Source: Pseudomonadota bacterium (GTDB lineage Bacteria; Pseudomonadota; Gammaproteobacteria; Acidiferrobacterales; Acidiferrobacteraceae). Taken from it: 49,808 nucleotides of DNA. The position numbers and the translations under genes were made by a program. The notes beneath the pieces were generated by a model that did not search any database, was not told the origin of the DNA, and saw only the letters and a list, made by a program, of their open reading frames with translations. Positions 23,195-32,297 of this stretch are shown here, piece after piece (positions within the stretch are counted from its first letter, which is position 1; each line of letters starts with the position of its first letter). The stretch lies in assembly GCA_021827145.1 (NCBI GenBank), contig JAKAXK010000007.1, positions 1 through 49,808 on the forward strand, written 5' to 3'.

Positions 23195-23256
23195 AGAGTT
23201 TTCGCTTTAATACGGACAACACAGATCGCCATTAACGTCATTAAAAGGAGATGACG

Positions 23257-24465
23257 ATGACGAAAGTGATGAAGCACTTGCTGATCGCGGGCGGCGGATT
23301 CGCCGGATTCTGGAGCGCCATGAGCGCCGCGAGACAGGCCAGGGAGCTGGGCGTGCGCGGCCAACTGAAAATCACCCTCATCAACCGCGACGAATACCTC
23401 GGCCTTCGGCCACGCTTCTACGAAGCCGACCTCACCGGGGCGCGGATACCGCTCAGGAAATGGCTAGTGCCGCTTGGCATCGACCTCGTCGTGGGCGAGA
23501 TCGCACGCATCATTCCGGCATCCCGGCACATCCAGTTCGTGAAGGGGCCCACGGCCGTCCCCGACATCGCCTATGATCAGCTGATTCTCGCGACCGGCAG
23601 CCGCCAGGCCTATCCTGACTTTGTCGAACGAGGCCGCGTATTCAGCGTGGACACCTTCGCGGAGGCCACGACCCTGGACCGGCACCTGCGGGCGCTCGCC
23701 GCGACAGGCTTCCCGACACCCGCCTCTCGAACCTTCGTGGTGGTCGGGGGCAGCTTTACCGGGCTCGAAATCGTGACGGCGCTACCCTCAAAGCTTGAAC
23801 ATCTTGCGCGGTCGACCCCGCGAATCACGTTCCATCTCATCGAACAGGCCCCGGAGATCGGGCTTGGTTACCCCCCTGACGCGCGCCTGTACATCATGGA
23901 GCGCCTCCGGCACCTCGGCATCACCGTACACACCACCCAAAAGGGGCTCCGCCACGAGCAGGGCTGCCTTATCCTGGCGGACAAGCAACAGCTACCGACC
24001 GAAACCGTAATCGTGGCAACCGGCTTCACGGCAAGTTCCTTGGCCGCCGCATTCGACGGGCCCAGGGATCGCCTGGGGCGGCTCACGGTGGACACCTTCC
24101 TGCGTCTGCCAGCGCACCCAGAGGTGCTGGCCGCGGGCGATATATCCCTGGCCAAAACCGATCCCGATCACTATGCGGTCATGTCCTGCCAGCACGCCAT
24201 GCCGCAAGGCCGGACCGCCGGTCACAACGCCGTGAGTCTCCTGTTCAACGGGAGCCCGCTACCCTACTCCCAGCCGCGCTACAGAACCTGCCTGGATCTG
24301 GGTCCCGGAGATGCGCTCGTGACGGCCGGTTGGGAGCGCCACATCATAACAACCGGACTCGAAGCCAAGGTCATCAAGACCGAAGAGATCCTGAACCAAG
24401 CGATTTCCCCACCCATGGACATAACGGACACACTGGCGATGGCATCCCCTGTGACCGCCCTCTAA
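23257..24465 (+). CDS. NDH-2-like NAD(P)/FAD-dependent oxidoreductase
   Basis: The 402-residue pyridine nucleotide-disulfide oxidoreductase-type flavoprotein has an N-terminal FAD-binding LLIAGGGFAGFWSA, a second dinucleotide motif FVVVGGSFTGLEIV (near 165) and a C-terminal FAD motif PEVLAAGDISL. This resembles type II NADH dehydrogenases and sulfide:quinone oxidoreductase relatives; the SQR cysteine pair is not evident, so NDH-2-like is preferred. It lacks an obvious membrane-anchoring C-terminal helix. ATG 23257 is chosen over ATG 23251 because AAGGAG directly abuts the first. It follows rrf2 by 62 bases and may be controlled by it. Confidence 0.82.
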   Translation: MTKVMKHLLIAGGGFAGFWSAMSAARQARELGVRGQLKITLINRDEYLGLRPRFYEADLTGARIPLRKWLVPLGIDLVVGEIARIIPASRHIQFVKGPTAVPDIAYDQLILATGSRQAYPDFVERGRVFSVDTFAEATTLDRHLRALAATGFPTPASRTFVVVGGSFTGLEIVTALPSKLEHLARSTPRITFHLIEQAPEIGLGYPPDARLYIMERLRHLGITVHTTQKGLRHEQGCLILADKQQLPTETVIVATGFTASSLAAAFDGPRDRLGRLTVDTFLRLPAHPEVLAAGDISLAKTDPDHYAVMSCQHAMPQGRTAGHNAVSLLFNGSPLPYSQPRYRTCLDLGPGDALVTAGWERHIITTGLEAKVIKTEEILNQAISPPMDITDTLAMASPVTAL

Positions 24466-24613
24466 CACCGCGTGACCGAGCCGTTCGGGCGCCGTCGGGC
24501 GAGCGCTCGAGGCCGCCGTTGGTGGCTTGACGCTATGGAATCAGGCGATTACGTTAGGCAGGTAATCGATCACCATCATGGTCAGGATATAGGGCCACGA
24601 TGTCTTGATCGGG

Positions 24614-24906
24614 ATGCGGAACGATACAGCGACAGGACGTGGATACGTGACCTCATATGTCATCACCAATCACGCCAAGGATGAGATGGCCCTCCGAGGC
24701 ATAGCAGAATGGGCACTCGATGCTGTCATGCGGAACCCTGGGCAAATCGTTCCCGTGAAAAATGACTTGGTCGCCTACCAATCCATAGTCTCTACCGATT
24801 CAGGGCCGGATATGCTAATTCGAGTCATTGTGACTCAAGGAGATCTCCACTGCGGGTGGTGACCGTCTATCGAACAAGGAAGGTCACGAAGCACTGGAGG
24901 ACATGA
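24614..24906 (+). pseudogene. DUF4258-type toxin with frameshift near its end
   Basis: The frame encodes YVITNHAKDEMALRGI, AVMRNPGQIV and DMLIRVIV, the core of small DUF4258 proteins, then departs at about 24835 into a short wrong tail. A one-base shift recovers VVTVYRTRKVTKHW, the usual C-terminus, ending at TGA 24904-24906. That true stop overlaps the antitoxin ATG, as in intact pairs. So the gene carries one indel; it could also be a sequencing error. The exact start is unsure. Confidence 0.6.
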
Positions 24907-25088
24907 TGAAAGTGCGCTATGACCCTGAAACCGACACACTCACCCTACGGCTCAGCGACCACCCCGTGAGCGAAAGCGATGAAGCCAAGCCTGGGGTAAT
25001 ACTCGACTTCGACAAAGCTAGTAATATCGTTGGCATAGAGATACTGAATGCTTCCATGGCGGGCGCCATGCCGCAGTCTATTGAATAG
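24906..25088 (+). CDS. DUF2283-family putative antitoxin
   Basis: This is a 60-residue DUF2283 protein. MKVRYDPETDTLTLRL and SDEAKPGVILDFD with GIEILNAS are the complete family pattern. Members usually follow a DUF4258 gene and are thought to be its antitoxin. Here the partner is frameshifted but its stop overlaps this start. GGAGG precedes the ATG at 24906 or 24903. It looks intact. Confidence 0.82.
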   Translation: MKVRYDPETDTLTLRLSDHPVSESDEAKPGVILDFDKASNIVGIEILNASMAGAMPQSIE

Positions 25089-25090
25089 GC

Positions 25091-25270
25091 TTACGGCGCA
25101 GCCTGAGACGTCGTCCTGACCGTGAGGCCGATACCCAAACGCCTTCATGGCTGTCGGGGTCGGCTTATGCCCTTGGCACACGCCACAGTACCCAACGCAT
25201 GCGGGAGGCCGCCGGCATCGCCGATCGCGAACGCCTCGGCCATGAACGCCGCCACCGAATCATGCGAGGC
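25091..25270 (-). pseudogene. Decayed second copy of higA
   Basis: The DNA from the stop TAA (25091-25093) onward matches the intact higA closely: gcttacggcgcagcctgag is identical in both, and further matches cover gcccttggcac and aacgcctcggccatgaacg. About 60 bases of the middle, including the helix-turn-helix, are deleted and small indels break the frame. No toxin gene follows. It lies just behind the DUF2283 gene. Confidence 0.75.
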
Positions 25271-25655
25271 TATCGGCGGGAAGGGCGCGGAATAGGGACC
25301 GCCGCCAAATTTCAGACAACCTCCCCGCATAACCACGCAGGCCCCGGCCATGCGCCCTGTCGCCACCGGGTATTCGTCGCGAGGGCGCCGGTCCGACGAC
25401 CACGGTAGCGCGCCGCTCCGCTTGCGCGCCTGGCGACCCATCGCCGAGCCGCGACCATTTCCGCGGGCCGACGGAATGGCGACCGTACGCAAACGGGGCC
25501 CAAAGCGCCACCCGTGCGGATGTCGAAAGGCACGACGAGGCCCTCGACCTCATGGCCTGTGTCGAATGACAGATAATCACGCTCTTCGGGAATTCTGGCT
25601 TGCGAAAACGGCACTCAAGTACCAGCGCCGTAAAACTACGAGGGGACCGTGGAAC
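25271..25655. other. Gap without a recognisable gene
   Basis: Several frames are open by chance of GC content; none shows motifs. A minus-strand frame around 25312-25614 begins with MPFSQARIPEERDYLSFD but I cannot assign it. The stretch separates the decayed TA genes from the pilin terminator. Confidence 0.3.
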
Positions 25656-25689
25656 CGAAAAGAAAAAGAGGGCGCCCATGGCGCCCTCT
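25656..25689 (-). terminator. Rho-independent terminator of pilin 2
   Basis: Perfect 10-bp stem AGAGGGCGCC / GGCGCCCTCT (25667-25676 and 25680-25689) with a 3-base loop. On the minus strand it is followed by TTTTTCTTTT. It lies 27 bases beyond the pilin stop. Confidence 0.9.
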
Positions 25690-25715
25690 AAGAACTACCC
25701 GAAACAATGTCAACC

Positions 25716-26411
25716 TTACGGCGTGACCGAACCGTTCGGACCAACGTTGGTCTGACAGAGGCTGACACCTGCCAGACAAGCTGGGACGCTATTGCCTGCG
25801 TTGTCTTTTTGTGCCACAGCCGAAGTCGAACCGTCGCCGACCACGGCGTTAATAATATCCTGCCCCAATGTCTTATTGGCCGTACAAAGCGCGCCCGCGC
25901 CAATGGTGATAAAAACTGGCTGCGCAATACCTGCCTGAACCCACGCGCCCGCTTGGGTCTGGGCTCCACCAGGCGGCGCCTGCGCCGCCACGTCCACCTC
26001 CCCGCAGTACGTAGGTGTCGCTGGCGTAGTAGCGGTCGAGCCGATGTAGGCGAAGTTAATGCTCGACGCACCCGTGGTCCCACTTGCCGCCGGGTCACCC
26101 GCCGTATAGCTTAACACCGGGGTGCCCGCGCCAGCCTTCGGCGGGGTTGCCGCCGCTCCTTGCGCGTTCGACATCGCAATCAAGGTGCTCTGTCCCGCCT
26201 GGGCCGCCGAGACTGCGGCGGTCGCCGCCGTGATGGCCGAATGGAAGTTCTGCGCCACATCCGTGGCCTTCGTGGTGACGATGTACTTCTCGTACTGGGG
26301 AATGGCGATGGCCGCCAAGATACCGATGATCGCGATCACGACCATCAACTCGATCAAGGTAAAGCCGGCCTGAATGCCAGCCACTACCGGGTTCTTTTTA
26401 CGCATGGCCAT
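25716..26411 (-). CDS. pilA: Type IV major-pilin-like protein (paralogue 2)
   Basis: The prepilin has about 231 residues. The leader ends in IQAG and is cut before [20 protein letters not shown], with Glu5 present. The body has the YCGEVDV block, [10 protein letters not shown], and a final cysteine pair in [10 protein letters not shown], ending NGSVTP. Start is ATG 26411 or ATG 26405; AGGAG sits two or eight bases before them, so 26405 may be the real one. A strong terminator follows and a good sigma-54 site precedes, both signs of an active, monocistronic major pilin. No assembly genes are in the window. Confidence 0.9.
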   Translation of the reverse strand: MAMRKKNPVVAGIQAGFTLIELMVVIAIIGILAAIAIPQYEKYIVTTKATDVAQNFHSAITAATAAVSAAQAGQSTLIAMSNAQGAAATPPKAGAGTPVLSYTAGDPAASGTTGASSINFAYIGSTATTPATPTYCGEVDVAAQAPPGGAQTQAGAWVQAGIAQPVFITIGAGALCTANKTLGQDIINAVVGDGSTSAVAQKDNAGNSVPACLAGVSLCQTNVGPNGSVTP

Positions 26412-26470
26412 AACTCCTCTCACCTCAATAGCACCGGTTCACTATGAACGGTGTACGCAGTAGAGAATAG

Positions 26471-26486
26471 TGCATGATCCGTACCA
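26471..26486 (-). promoter_or_regulatory. Sigma-54 promoter of pilin 2
   Basis: Minus strand: TGGTACG-GATC-ATGCA, which matches the consensus TGGCACG-N4-TTGCA at all but two positions and keeps the GG (-24) and GC (-12) pairs at the exact spacing. It lies about 60 bases before the ATG. Pilin genes are known sigma-54/PilR targets in several proteobacteria. Confidence 0.65.
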
Positions 26487-26809
26487 GTCACGGCCGCTCG
26501 TCAGGCGCGTGTTGGCACGAATCCTGTAAGTCCTTGAAGACACGAAGGCGTGATGGAGGCCCTCGGAATGAGGTGTAGTGTTGGGCCGATAGGCGGTACT
26601 TAAGGGATTCCTGATAGGGGGAGGTCAGGGGGTGACGAAAAACGTCACCTTCCTGGTTGTGGCTGACGCATACAGGCACTATGCCGCTTTCCGTCAGGGT
26701 CGCCAGGGCGTCATGGGGCCCCTCGAGACCCATGGCCCAAGCAACGCTGTCTCTCTTCTTGAAGGGCGTGAAGGGGTAACAGTGACCGCAGGCGGCGGGA
26801 AGGTGAACC
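26487..26809. other. Gap with a short hairpin
   Basis: No credible gene. GGTGACG (26631-26637) and CGTCACC (26643-26649) form a hairpin with an A5 loop, without a T-run. A second sigma-54-like TGGCACG-N4-CTGTA at 26513-26528 points away from the pilin but lacks the GC pair. Confidence 0.4.
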
Positions 26810-27604
26810 CTAGAACCGCAGGCGCGGAGGGGCGAGACGGTCTTCCGCCACATCGAAGGCCGCCTCCATAGCGCTTCGGCCGATAAACCGCATGAGCCCC
26901 CGGGCGCGCCTGGGCTCGATCACGACAGGCTGGGCGCGCTTGCCACCGATGTCGCGCACCAGCGAATCGACACTCGCGAACCCATCTATGAGACCCAGGG
27001 TCTTGCCCTTGCTGCCCAGCATATAGGAGCCGTCGAAGACCTCGGGCTCGGGGCCTAAGCGGCCCTCCCGACGGCTGCGCACCCAATCCTTGAACTCGGT
27101 ATGCATGTCGGTGAGGAGTTCTTTGGTAAAGAGGATGTCGTCGGCCTGCTCCGGACGGAACGGATCCAGGCGCGACTTGTGCTCGCCCGCGGTATAGACG
27201 CGCCGCTCGATGCCATGGCGGGCAATGAATTCCGCAAACCCAAAGCCGCCGCCGATCACACCGATCGAACCCACGATACTCATCCGGTTGGCATAGATCT
27301 CATCAGCCGCGCAGGCGATCCAGTAACCGCCGGAAGCGCCGACATCGCCGATCACCGCCAGCACCTTGATGTCGTGCTCCTGCGCGCGTTCGCGGATGAA
27401 GCTTGCCACGAGGTCCGACTGCACCGGCGACCCACCCGGGCTCTCGATCGAAAGGATAAGGCGCTTGCGGGACCGCGCCAGGGCGACCGCCCGCTCGATC
27501 GGTTCGCGATAGGCGGCAAGACTGATGGCGTAGGGCTTGGCCGCGATAATGCCGCGCAGCGACAAGACCGGGATGCGGGGCGCTCGCCAGAATAAGAGAT
27601 TCAT
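26810..27604 (-). CDS. S49-family serine peptidase (SppA/SohB type)
   Basis: This is a 264-residue short-form signal peptide peptidase-like enzyme. The nucleophile Ser is in DVGASGGYW (about Ser91) and the general base Lys in AGEHKSRLDPF (about Lys143). SIVGSIGVIGG between them is also family-typical. The N-terminus MNLLFWRAPRIPVLSLRG lacks a strong membrane helix, unlike many SppA proteins, so it may be cytoplasmic or only loosely membrane-bound. It stands alone, opposite to psiE. The role is turnover of membrane or signal peptides, inferred from family. Confidence 0.9.
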   Translation of the reverse strand: MNLLFWRAPRIPVLSLRGIIAAKPYAISLAAYREPIERAVALARSRKRLILSIESPGGSPVQSDLVASFIRERAQEHDIKVLAVIGDVGASGGYWIACAADEIYANRMSIVGSIGVIGGGFGFAEFIARHGIERRVYTAGEHKSRLDPFRPEQADDILFTKELLTDMHTEFKDWVRSRREGRLGPEPEVFDGSYMLGSKGKTLGLIDGFASVDSLVRDIGGKRAQPVVIEPRRARGLMRFIGRSAMEAAFDVAEDRLAPPRLRF

Positions 27605-27996
27605 GGGGACGAGTGTAGCCGATCCCTACCGCCGCCAGAAGGGCCGCGATCACGCTGACAGCGGCAGGCGGGCGGTGACGTCTGCGCCTCCCCTGCGCGC
27701 GATACCCCGGGATCACGGCGACGGGCGGCCGCCCACGTCAAGAGACCGGTGCAGGAAGGCGGGCAAGGACTACAATGCGCTCGGGGGGCGGCGCGATCTC
27801 ATCCCGAACAGGACCTTTGCTGCAACCAGGCATGGCGTGCCGGGATCCCCCTGTTGAGTAGGTGGGTCAGTGCGCACGGCACCGTCCAGGAACATGCTAG
27901 ACTCTTCTCAAAGGGCCGCGGGCGTCACGATAGTCCCCAAAGGCGAGACGTGGTGGAACAAAAAATAGAACCGGAACCGCGGGTATACGACCAGTC
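27605..27996. other. Divergent spacer between the S49 peptidase and psiE
   Basis: Nothing gene-like is visible; overlapping frames on both strands lack motifs. It must hold the promoters of the two divergent genes. No convincing -35/-10 pair or operator stood out. Confidence 0.35.
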
Positions 27997-28518
27997 ATGA
28001 CGGAAGACCGCAAATCCACGGACGTCGCTCACAGCGCCCCGCCCCCACCCATGGGGCTGCGGCTCATACGCGCCCAGGGAAAGGTCCTGGACGGGATGGT
28101 CATGACCCTGATCTTCATCATGTTGGCCACCCTGCTTGGCGCCATCGGCGGTCTCATCTTCGACTACATGACCGCCATCAAGCTCCTGTCCGAATCCGTC
28201 GGCAGCATGAGCACGGTCGCCGCCCACGATCTCATTAAGGTGACGGGCCAACATCTCGTATCGGACGTGCTGTCGGTCTTCATTCTCATAGAGCTCTTTC
28301 GCAGCTTCTCGGATTATCTGGAGTTCCATCGCATCCGCCTCCATGTGCTCGCCGAGGTGGGCTTCGTGTTCGTGCTACGCGAGGTCTTCGTTGGACTCTA
28401 CGCCAACCAATTGAATTGGCAGGACCTCCTGTCCTTGGGCGGCCTGCTGGCGGTGCTCGCCGCCACACGCGTTCTCGCGACCCGCTTTCCGCCGCGCCCC
28501 CACTCCTCGCACCAGTGA
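27997..28518 (+). CDS. PsiE-family membrane protein
   Basis: The inner-membrane protein has 173 residues and four hydrophobic segments (about 34-56, 88-106, 115-137, 146-164). The FILIELFRSFSDYLEF block followed by AEVGFVFVLREVFV is the phosphate-starvation-inducible PsiE family signature. The function of the family is unknown; the E. coli member responds to phosphate limitation. It is not obviously part of an operon. The acidic/proline N-terminus (about 1-20) is variable. Confidence 0.85.
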   Translation: MTEDRKSTDVAHSAPPPPMGLRLIRAQGKVLDGMVMTLIFIMLATLLGAIGGLIFDYMTAIKLLSESVGSMSTVAAHDLIKVTGQHLVSDVLSVFILIELFRSFSDYLEFHRIRLHVLAEVGFVFVLREVFVGLYANQLNWQDLLSLGGLLAVLAATRVLATRFPPRPHSSHQ

Positions 28519-28757
28519 CGCACCACGCCCTCCGGGGCACGGTTAGGGCCCGCAAGCCCGCGAGACATCGTCGTTCGCGCGGCGTCCATCTCTGGGCATA
28601 GACACAGGTCCCCAACGCACGCGCCCGCGAAGATCTCCCGCCTCAAACCGGGGGCGGCGCCGTTGCGCGCAGGCGGAGCGCCGTTACGATCAGCCTTCCG
28701 ATAAGCCGGACGCAAGGCCACGGGATTCTTCCCGGGGACGATAGCGGATACACGGTG

Positions 28758-30485
28758 TCATAGGGCGGCCTCCTCTTTCCTGGGCGGACGTGAGGGAGGA
28801 TCGGGCGCGAGCAAATGACCGGCTCGGATCACGAAGTCGCCGAAGCGTTCGGAAGGCTCGCGGTGGACGGCATAGTCGGCGAGCAGCGGTGTCAAGGCCG
28901 CGATCACCTCGTCGAGCGTGACATTGTCGCGATAGCTCGTGTTCAGGCGTTCACCGGCGAATCCCCCGCCCAGGTAGAGGACATAGCGGCCGGGGCTCTT
29001 GCCAACGAGCCCGATCTCGGCCAGCCGTGGGCGCGCGCAACCATTCGGGCAACCGGATAGGCGCACAGAGATCGCCGCGCCGGAGAGGCCCAAGGTATGA
29101 AGGACCCCCTCCAAGCGCTCGAGAAAGCCTGGCAGGGCCCGCTCGGCCTCGGCCATCGCCAAGCCGCAGGTCGGGAACGAAACGCAGGCGATGGCATGCC
29201 GTCGTACACCCTCCTCCGGCTCCATGGGCATGGGGACGCCATGGCGCGCGAGCACCGCCTCGATGACCGCTTTGCGGTCCGGCCGCACGCCCGAGATCGT
29301 GAGATTTTGATTGGGGGTCAGACGAAAGTCGCCATCATGAAGGCGCGCCACCTCGGCGAGCGCCGTGAGTCTGCGGCATGCGGCTTCGTCTTGCAGGCGT
29401 CCGGCCAGCACGCGCAAGGTGAGATGCCAGCGGCCTTCGTCATCCGCGATCCAGCCGAAACGATCACTGCGACTCTCGAAGCGGTGGTCGCGGACGGGCC
29501 CGAGCGTGAACCCGAGACGGTCCTCGAGCTCGGCCTTGAACCACGCGATCCCACGATCATCGAGCGTGTACTTGAGACGCGCATGGCGCCGGTTCGTGCG
29601 ATCGCCATGATCGCGCTGAATGCGCATCACCTGCTCGGCGACCGCCAAAACCTGGCCCGGGGCGCAGAATCCGATCAGGTCGGCCAGCCGCGGATAGGTC
29701 GCGCCATCGCCGTGACTCGCCCCCATGCCACCACCTACGGCGACGTTGAAACCCAGCAGGCGGTCCTCCTCGATAATGGCGATGAAGCCCAAATCCTGGG
29801 CCAGGACGTCGACGTCGTTTAGGGGCGGCACGGCGATACCGATCTTGAACTTGCGCGGCAGATAGGTCGGGCCATAGAGAGGCTCCTCCTCCGCCCCGGC
29901 CTCCTCGGCCGCGGGTTCATCCCACCACGTCTCCCGGTAGGCCGCATTGCACGGCAGCAGGGCGGCGCTCAAGTCCGCGGCAAGCGCACGGACCTCGCGC
30001 ACTACGGGCGAGGTGGCCGGATGATTGTGGCAGATGACATTGCGGTTTACGTCGCCGCAGGCGGCGATGCTGTCGAGACCCAGGGCGCCGAGTTCGGCCA
30101 TCAAGGGCTTGAGGTCGGCCTTCAAGATCCCATGCAGCTGAAAGGTCTGGCGCGTCGTGATGCGCAGCGTGCCATTACCACGCTCGCGCGCCAGGCCCGT
30201 GAGGCCCTGCCATTGGGCGGGCGTACAGACCCCACCCGGCATGCGCACGCGCACCATGAATGCATAGGCCGGCTCCAGTCTCTGCCCCTGGCGCTCGAGG
30301 CGCAGATCGCGGTCGTCCTGTTGATAGGCACCATGAAATTTGAGCAGCTTGCTGTCCGCCTCCGACAGCGCCCCGGTCACGAGGTCTTTGAGTCCTTCGG
30401 CGATGGTGCCGCGCAGGCGCCGGCTTTGCGCCTTGACGGTCTCCTCCTCCGCGAGCGGACGCCTATGTTCGCGAGACTTTGGCAT
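28758..30485 (-). CDS. cysI: Assimilatory sulfite reductase hemoprotein CysI
   Basis: This 575-residue siroheme [4Fe-4S] subunit reduces sulfite to sulfide with six electrons from CysJ. Two ferredoxin-like half-repeats are visible: TRQTFQLHGI and NQNLTISG. The cluster ligands lie in CVSFPTCGLAMAEAER and SGCPNGCARP near the C-terminus, all four cysteines present. AGAEEEPLYGPTYLPRKFKI is the typical middle. AGAGGGAAG precedes the ATG. It is the last gene of the cys operon, 25 bases after cysJ. Confidence 0.95.
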   Translation of the reverse strand: MPKSREHRRPLAEEETVKAQSRRLRGTIAEGLKDLVTGALSEADSKLLKFHGAYQQDDRDLRLERQGQRLEPAYAFMVRVRMPGGVCTPAQWQGLTGLARERGNGTLRITTRQTFQLHGILKADLKPLMAELGALGLDSIAACGDVNRNVICHNHPATSPVVREVRALAADLSAALLPCNAAYRETWWDEPAAEEAGAEEEPLYGPTYLPRKFKIGIAVPPLNDVDVLAQDLGFIAIIEEDRLLGFNVAVGGGMGASHGDGATYPRLADLIGFCAPGQVLAVAEQVMRIQRDHGDRTNRRHARLKYTLDDRGIAWFKAELEDRLGFTLGPVRDHRFESRSDRFGWIADDEGRWHLTLRVLAGRLQDEAACRRLTALAEVARLHDGDFRLTPNQNLTISGVRPDRKAVIEAVLARHGVPMPMEPEEGVRRHAIACVSFPTCGLAMAEAERALPGFLERLEGVLHTLGLSGAAISVRLSGCPNGCARPRLAEIGLVGKSPGRYVLYLGGGFAGERLNTSYRDNVTLDEVIAALTPLLADYAVHREPSERFGDFVIRAGHLLAPDPPSRPPRKEEAAL

Positions 30486-30510
30486 GGGTCTTCCCTCTGG
30501 GCGTTTTCTG

Positions 30511-32283
30511 TCAATAAATGTCGCGCTGGTAACGGCCTGCGGCCATCAGGACGTGCAGGTAATCCCTGGCCTCTTCCTGCGACACCGATCGCTCGCGCGC
30601 TACGATCTCGATCAAGGCCGCGTGCACGTCGGGCGCCATGGTGGCCGCATCGCCGCACACATACAGATGGCCGCCCTCGGCAAGCCACGCGTAGACTGCG
30701 CGCGATGCCGCCAGCAGGCGGTGCTGCACATAGGTCTTCACGCCCCCATCGCGCGAGAACGCCGCGTCGAGCCGCTGCAAGACCCCCTTGCGGCGATAGT
30801 CCAGCCACTCGCGCTGATAGAGGAAATCCTCACGAAACTGCCGATCACCCACGACCAGCCAATGGGCGCCGGTGGCGCCCAGGAGGGCGCGCTCCTCCAG
30901 GAATGCCCGAAACGGCGCAACCCCGGTGCCCGCGCCCACCATGAGGAGAGGCGTCGCCGGATCCTCGGGGAGCCGGAAGCGCTCGTTCACGTGCACATAG
31001 ACCGGCAGCTCCGCGCCGCTTTCCACGCGCTCGGCAAGCCAGGTCGAGGCCACACCCCGATGCTGGCGGCCCTGGTGCTCGTAACGCACCACGCCCACGG
31101 TCAGATGGATATGGTCCGGATCGGCCTTGGCGCTCGAGGCGATCGAGTACAGACGCGGGGCAAGCGGCCGCAAGGCGGCCACAAGCTCGCACGCCGCAAG
31201 CCCCTCCACGGGGAAGGCGCGCATCACATCCGTGAGATCACGACCGCTGACATAGGCCTTGAGTTCATCGGCGCCCCCGGGCTCCAACATCGCCTCAAGC
31301 GCCGGGGCCCCAGTCCACCGGGCCCAGTGCGCAAGAAACGGTCGTGAAATCGCGCGGATCTCAAAGCGGGAGGCGAGCGCTTGCGCAAGATCCCTCTCGT
31401 CTTCAGGGCCCTCGGCGAGCCTTTCGCTGCCTTGCAACCGCGCGGCCTCGAGGAACATCTCGACGAGCACGGGGTCGTTGCGCGGCACTACGCCTAAGGC
31501 ATCGCCTGGCGCGAAGGCAAGGGGCACGGTTGGGGCGAGCACCATGTGCCACACGTCCTTGCTCGAGCCGCGCCCCGTGATGCGCGTGTTCTCGACGAGC
31601 GCAGCGGCACAGGGGTGCTCGCGATCGGAGACTGGCCCCGAGCTTACAAGGCGCAAGGCCGGTGGCGCAGTCGGGGCGCCCTCGGCCGCCAGGGCCTTCA
31701 CCACCTGCTCTGTCCAGCTGCGTGCCGCCTCCTCGTATTCGAGATCGCACTCACCCCGCGGATGGAGCCGCGCGGCACCCAGGGCCTCGAGACGCGCGTC
31801 GATAGCGCGTCCCGTCTGGCAAAAGTGCTCATAGCCCCTATCACCCAAGGCCAGGACCGCAAACTTCATAGGCTCGAGACGCGGCGCGCGCTCGCCCATC
31901 AGGAAGGCATAGAAGGCCTGCGCGGTATCCGGGGGTTCCCCCTCCCCATAGGTGCTCGTGACAAGCAACAGGACGCGCTCGCGCTTTAAACGCGCCGTCG
32001 GATAAGTCCCCAGGCTATCGAGGCGCGCAGCAAACCCGCGCGCCATGAGGTCGGCATGCAAGGCGCGCGCGACGCGTTCGGCATTGCCTGTCTGGGAGCC
32101 ATGGAGCACGGTGACCTCCGGGCGCGATGCGACATGGTCGGCCTGCGCTACCGAAAACGGCTCGGCGCCCAGGCCCGCGAGATAGCCGCTCACCCACGCG
32201 ACCTGCTCGTGTGACAGGCCCTCGAGCAGCGAGGACAAAGCACCAGCCTTCTCCCGGCTCAGGGGAGTCTTCAGGGCAGACAT
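30511..32283 (-). CDS. cysJ: Sulfite reductase flavoprotein alpha subunit CysJ
   Basis: This 590-residue NADPH-dependent diflavin reductase has a flavodoxin domain (about 60-200) with LHGSQTGNAERVARAL and TSTYGEGEPPDTA, an FAD-binding connecting region with PRLYSIASS, and a C-terminal NADPH domain with VGAGTGVAPFRAFLEE and YVCGDAATMAPDV. It ends AAGRYQRDIY, the conserved aromatic end. It passes electrons to CysI. The start lies 14 bases behind the short SUMT-like gene; the ribosome site is weak, suggesting coupling. Confidence 0.95.
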   Translation of the reverse strand: MSALKTPLSREKAGALSSLLEGLSHEQVAWVSGYLAGLGAEPFSVAQADHVASRPEVTVLHGSQTGNAERVARALHADLMARGFAARLDSLGTYPTARLKRERVLLLVTSTYGEGEPPDTAQAFYAFLMGERAPRLEPMKFAVLALGDRGYEHFCQTGRAIDARLEALGAARLHPRGECDLEYEEAARSWTEQVVKALAAEGAPTAPPALRLVSSGPVSDREHPCAAALVENTRITGRGSSKDVWHMVLAPTVPLAFAPGDALGVVPRNDPVLVEMFLEAARLQGSERLAEGPEDERDLAQALASRFEIRAISRPFLAHWARWTGAPALEAMLEPGGADELKAYVSGRDLTDVMRAFPVEGLAACELVAALRPLAPRLYSIASSAKADPDHIHLTVGVVRYEHQGRQHRGVASTWLAERVESGAELPVYVHVNERFRLPEDPATPLLMVGAGTGVAPFRAFLEERALLGATGAHWLVVGDRQFREDFLYQREWLDYRRKGVLQRLDAAFSRDGGVKTYVQHRLLAASRAVYAWLAEGGHLYVCGDAATMAPDVHAALIEIVARERSVSQEEARDYLHVLMAAGRYQRDIY

Positions 32284-32297
32284 TTTCAGGGCTCGGT

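Noticed and set aside
26513-26528. Second sigma-54-like TGGCACG element on the plus strand
   Set aside because: It lacks the essential GC at -12 and no gene follows.
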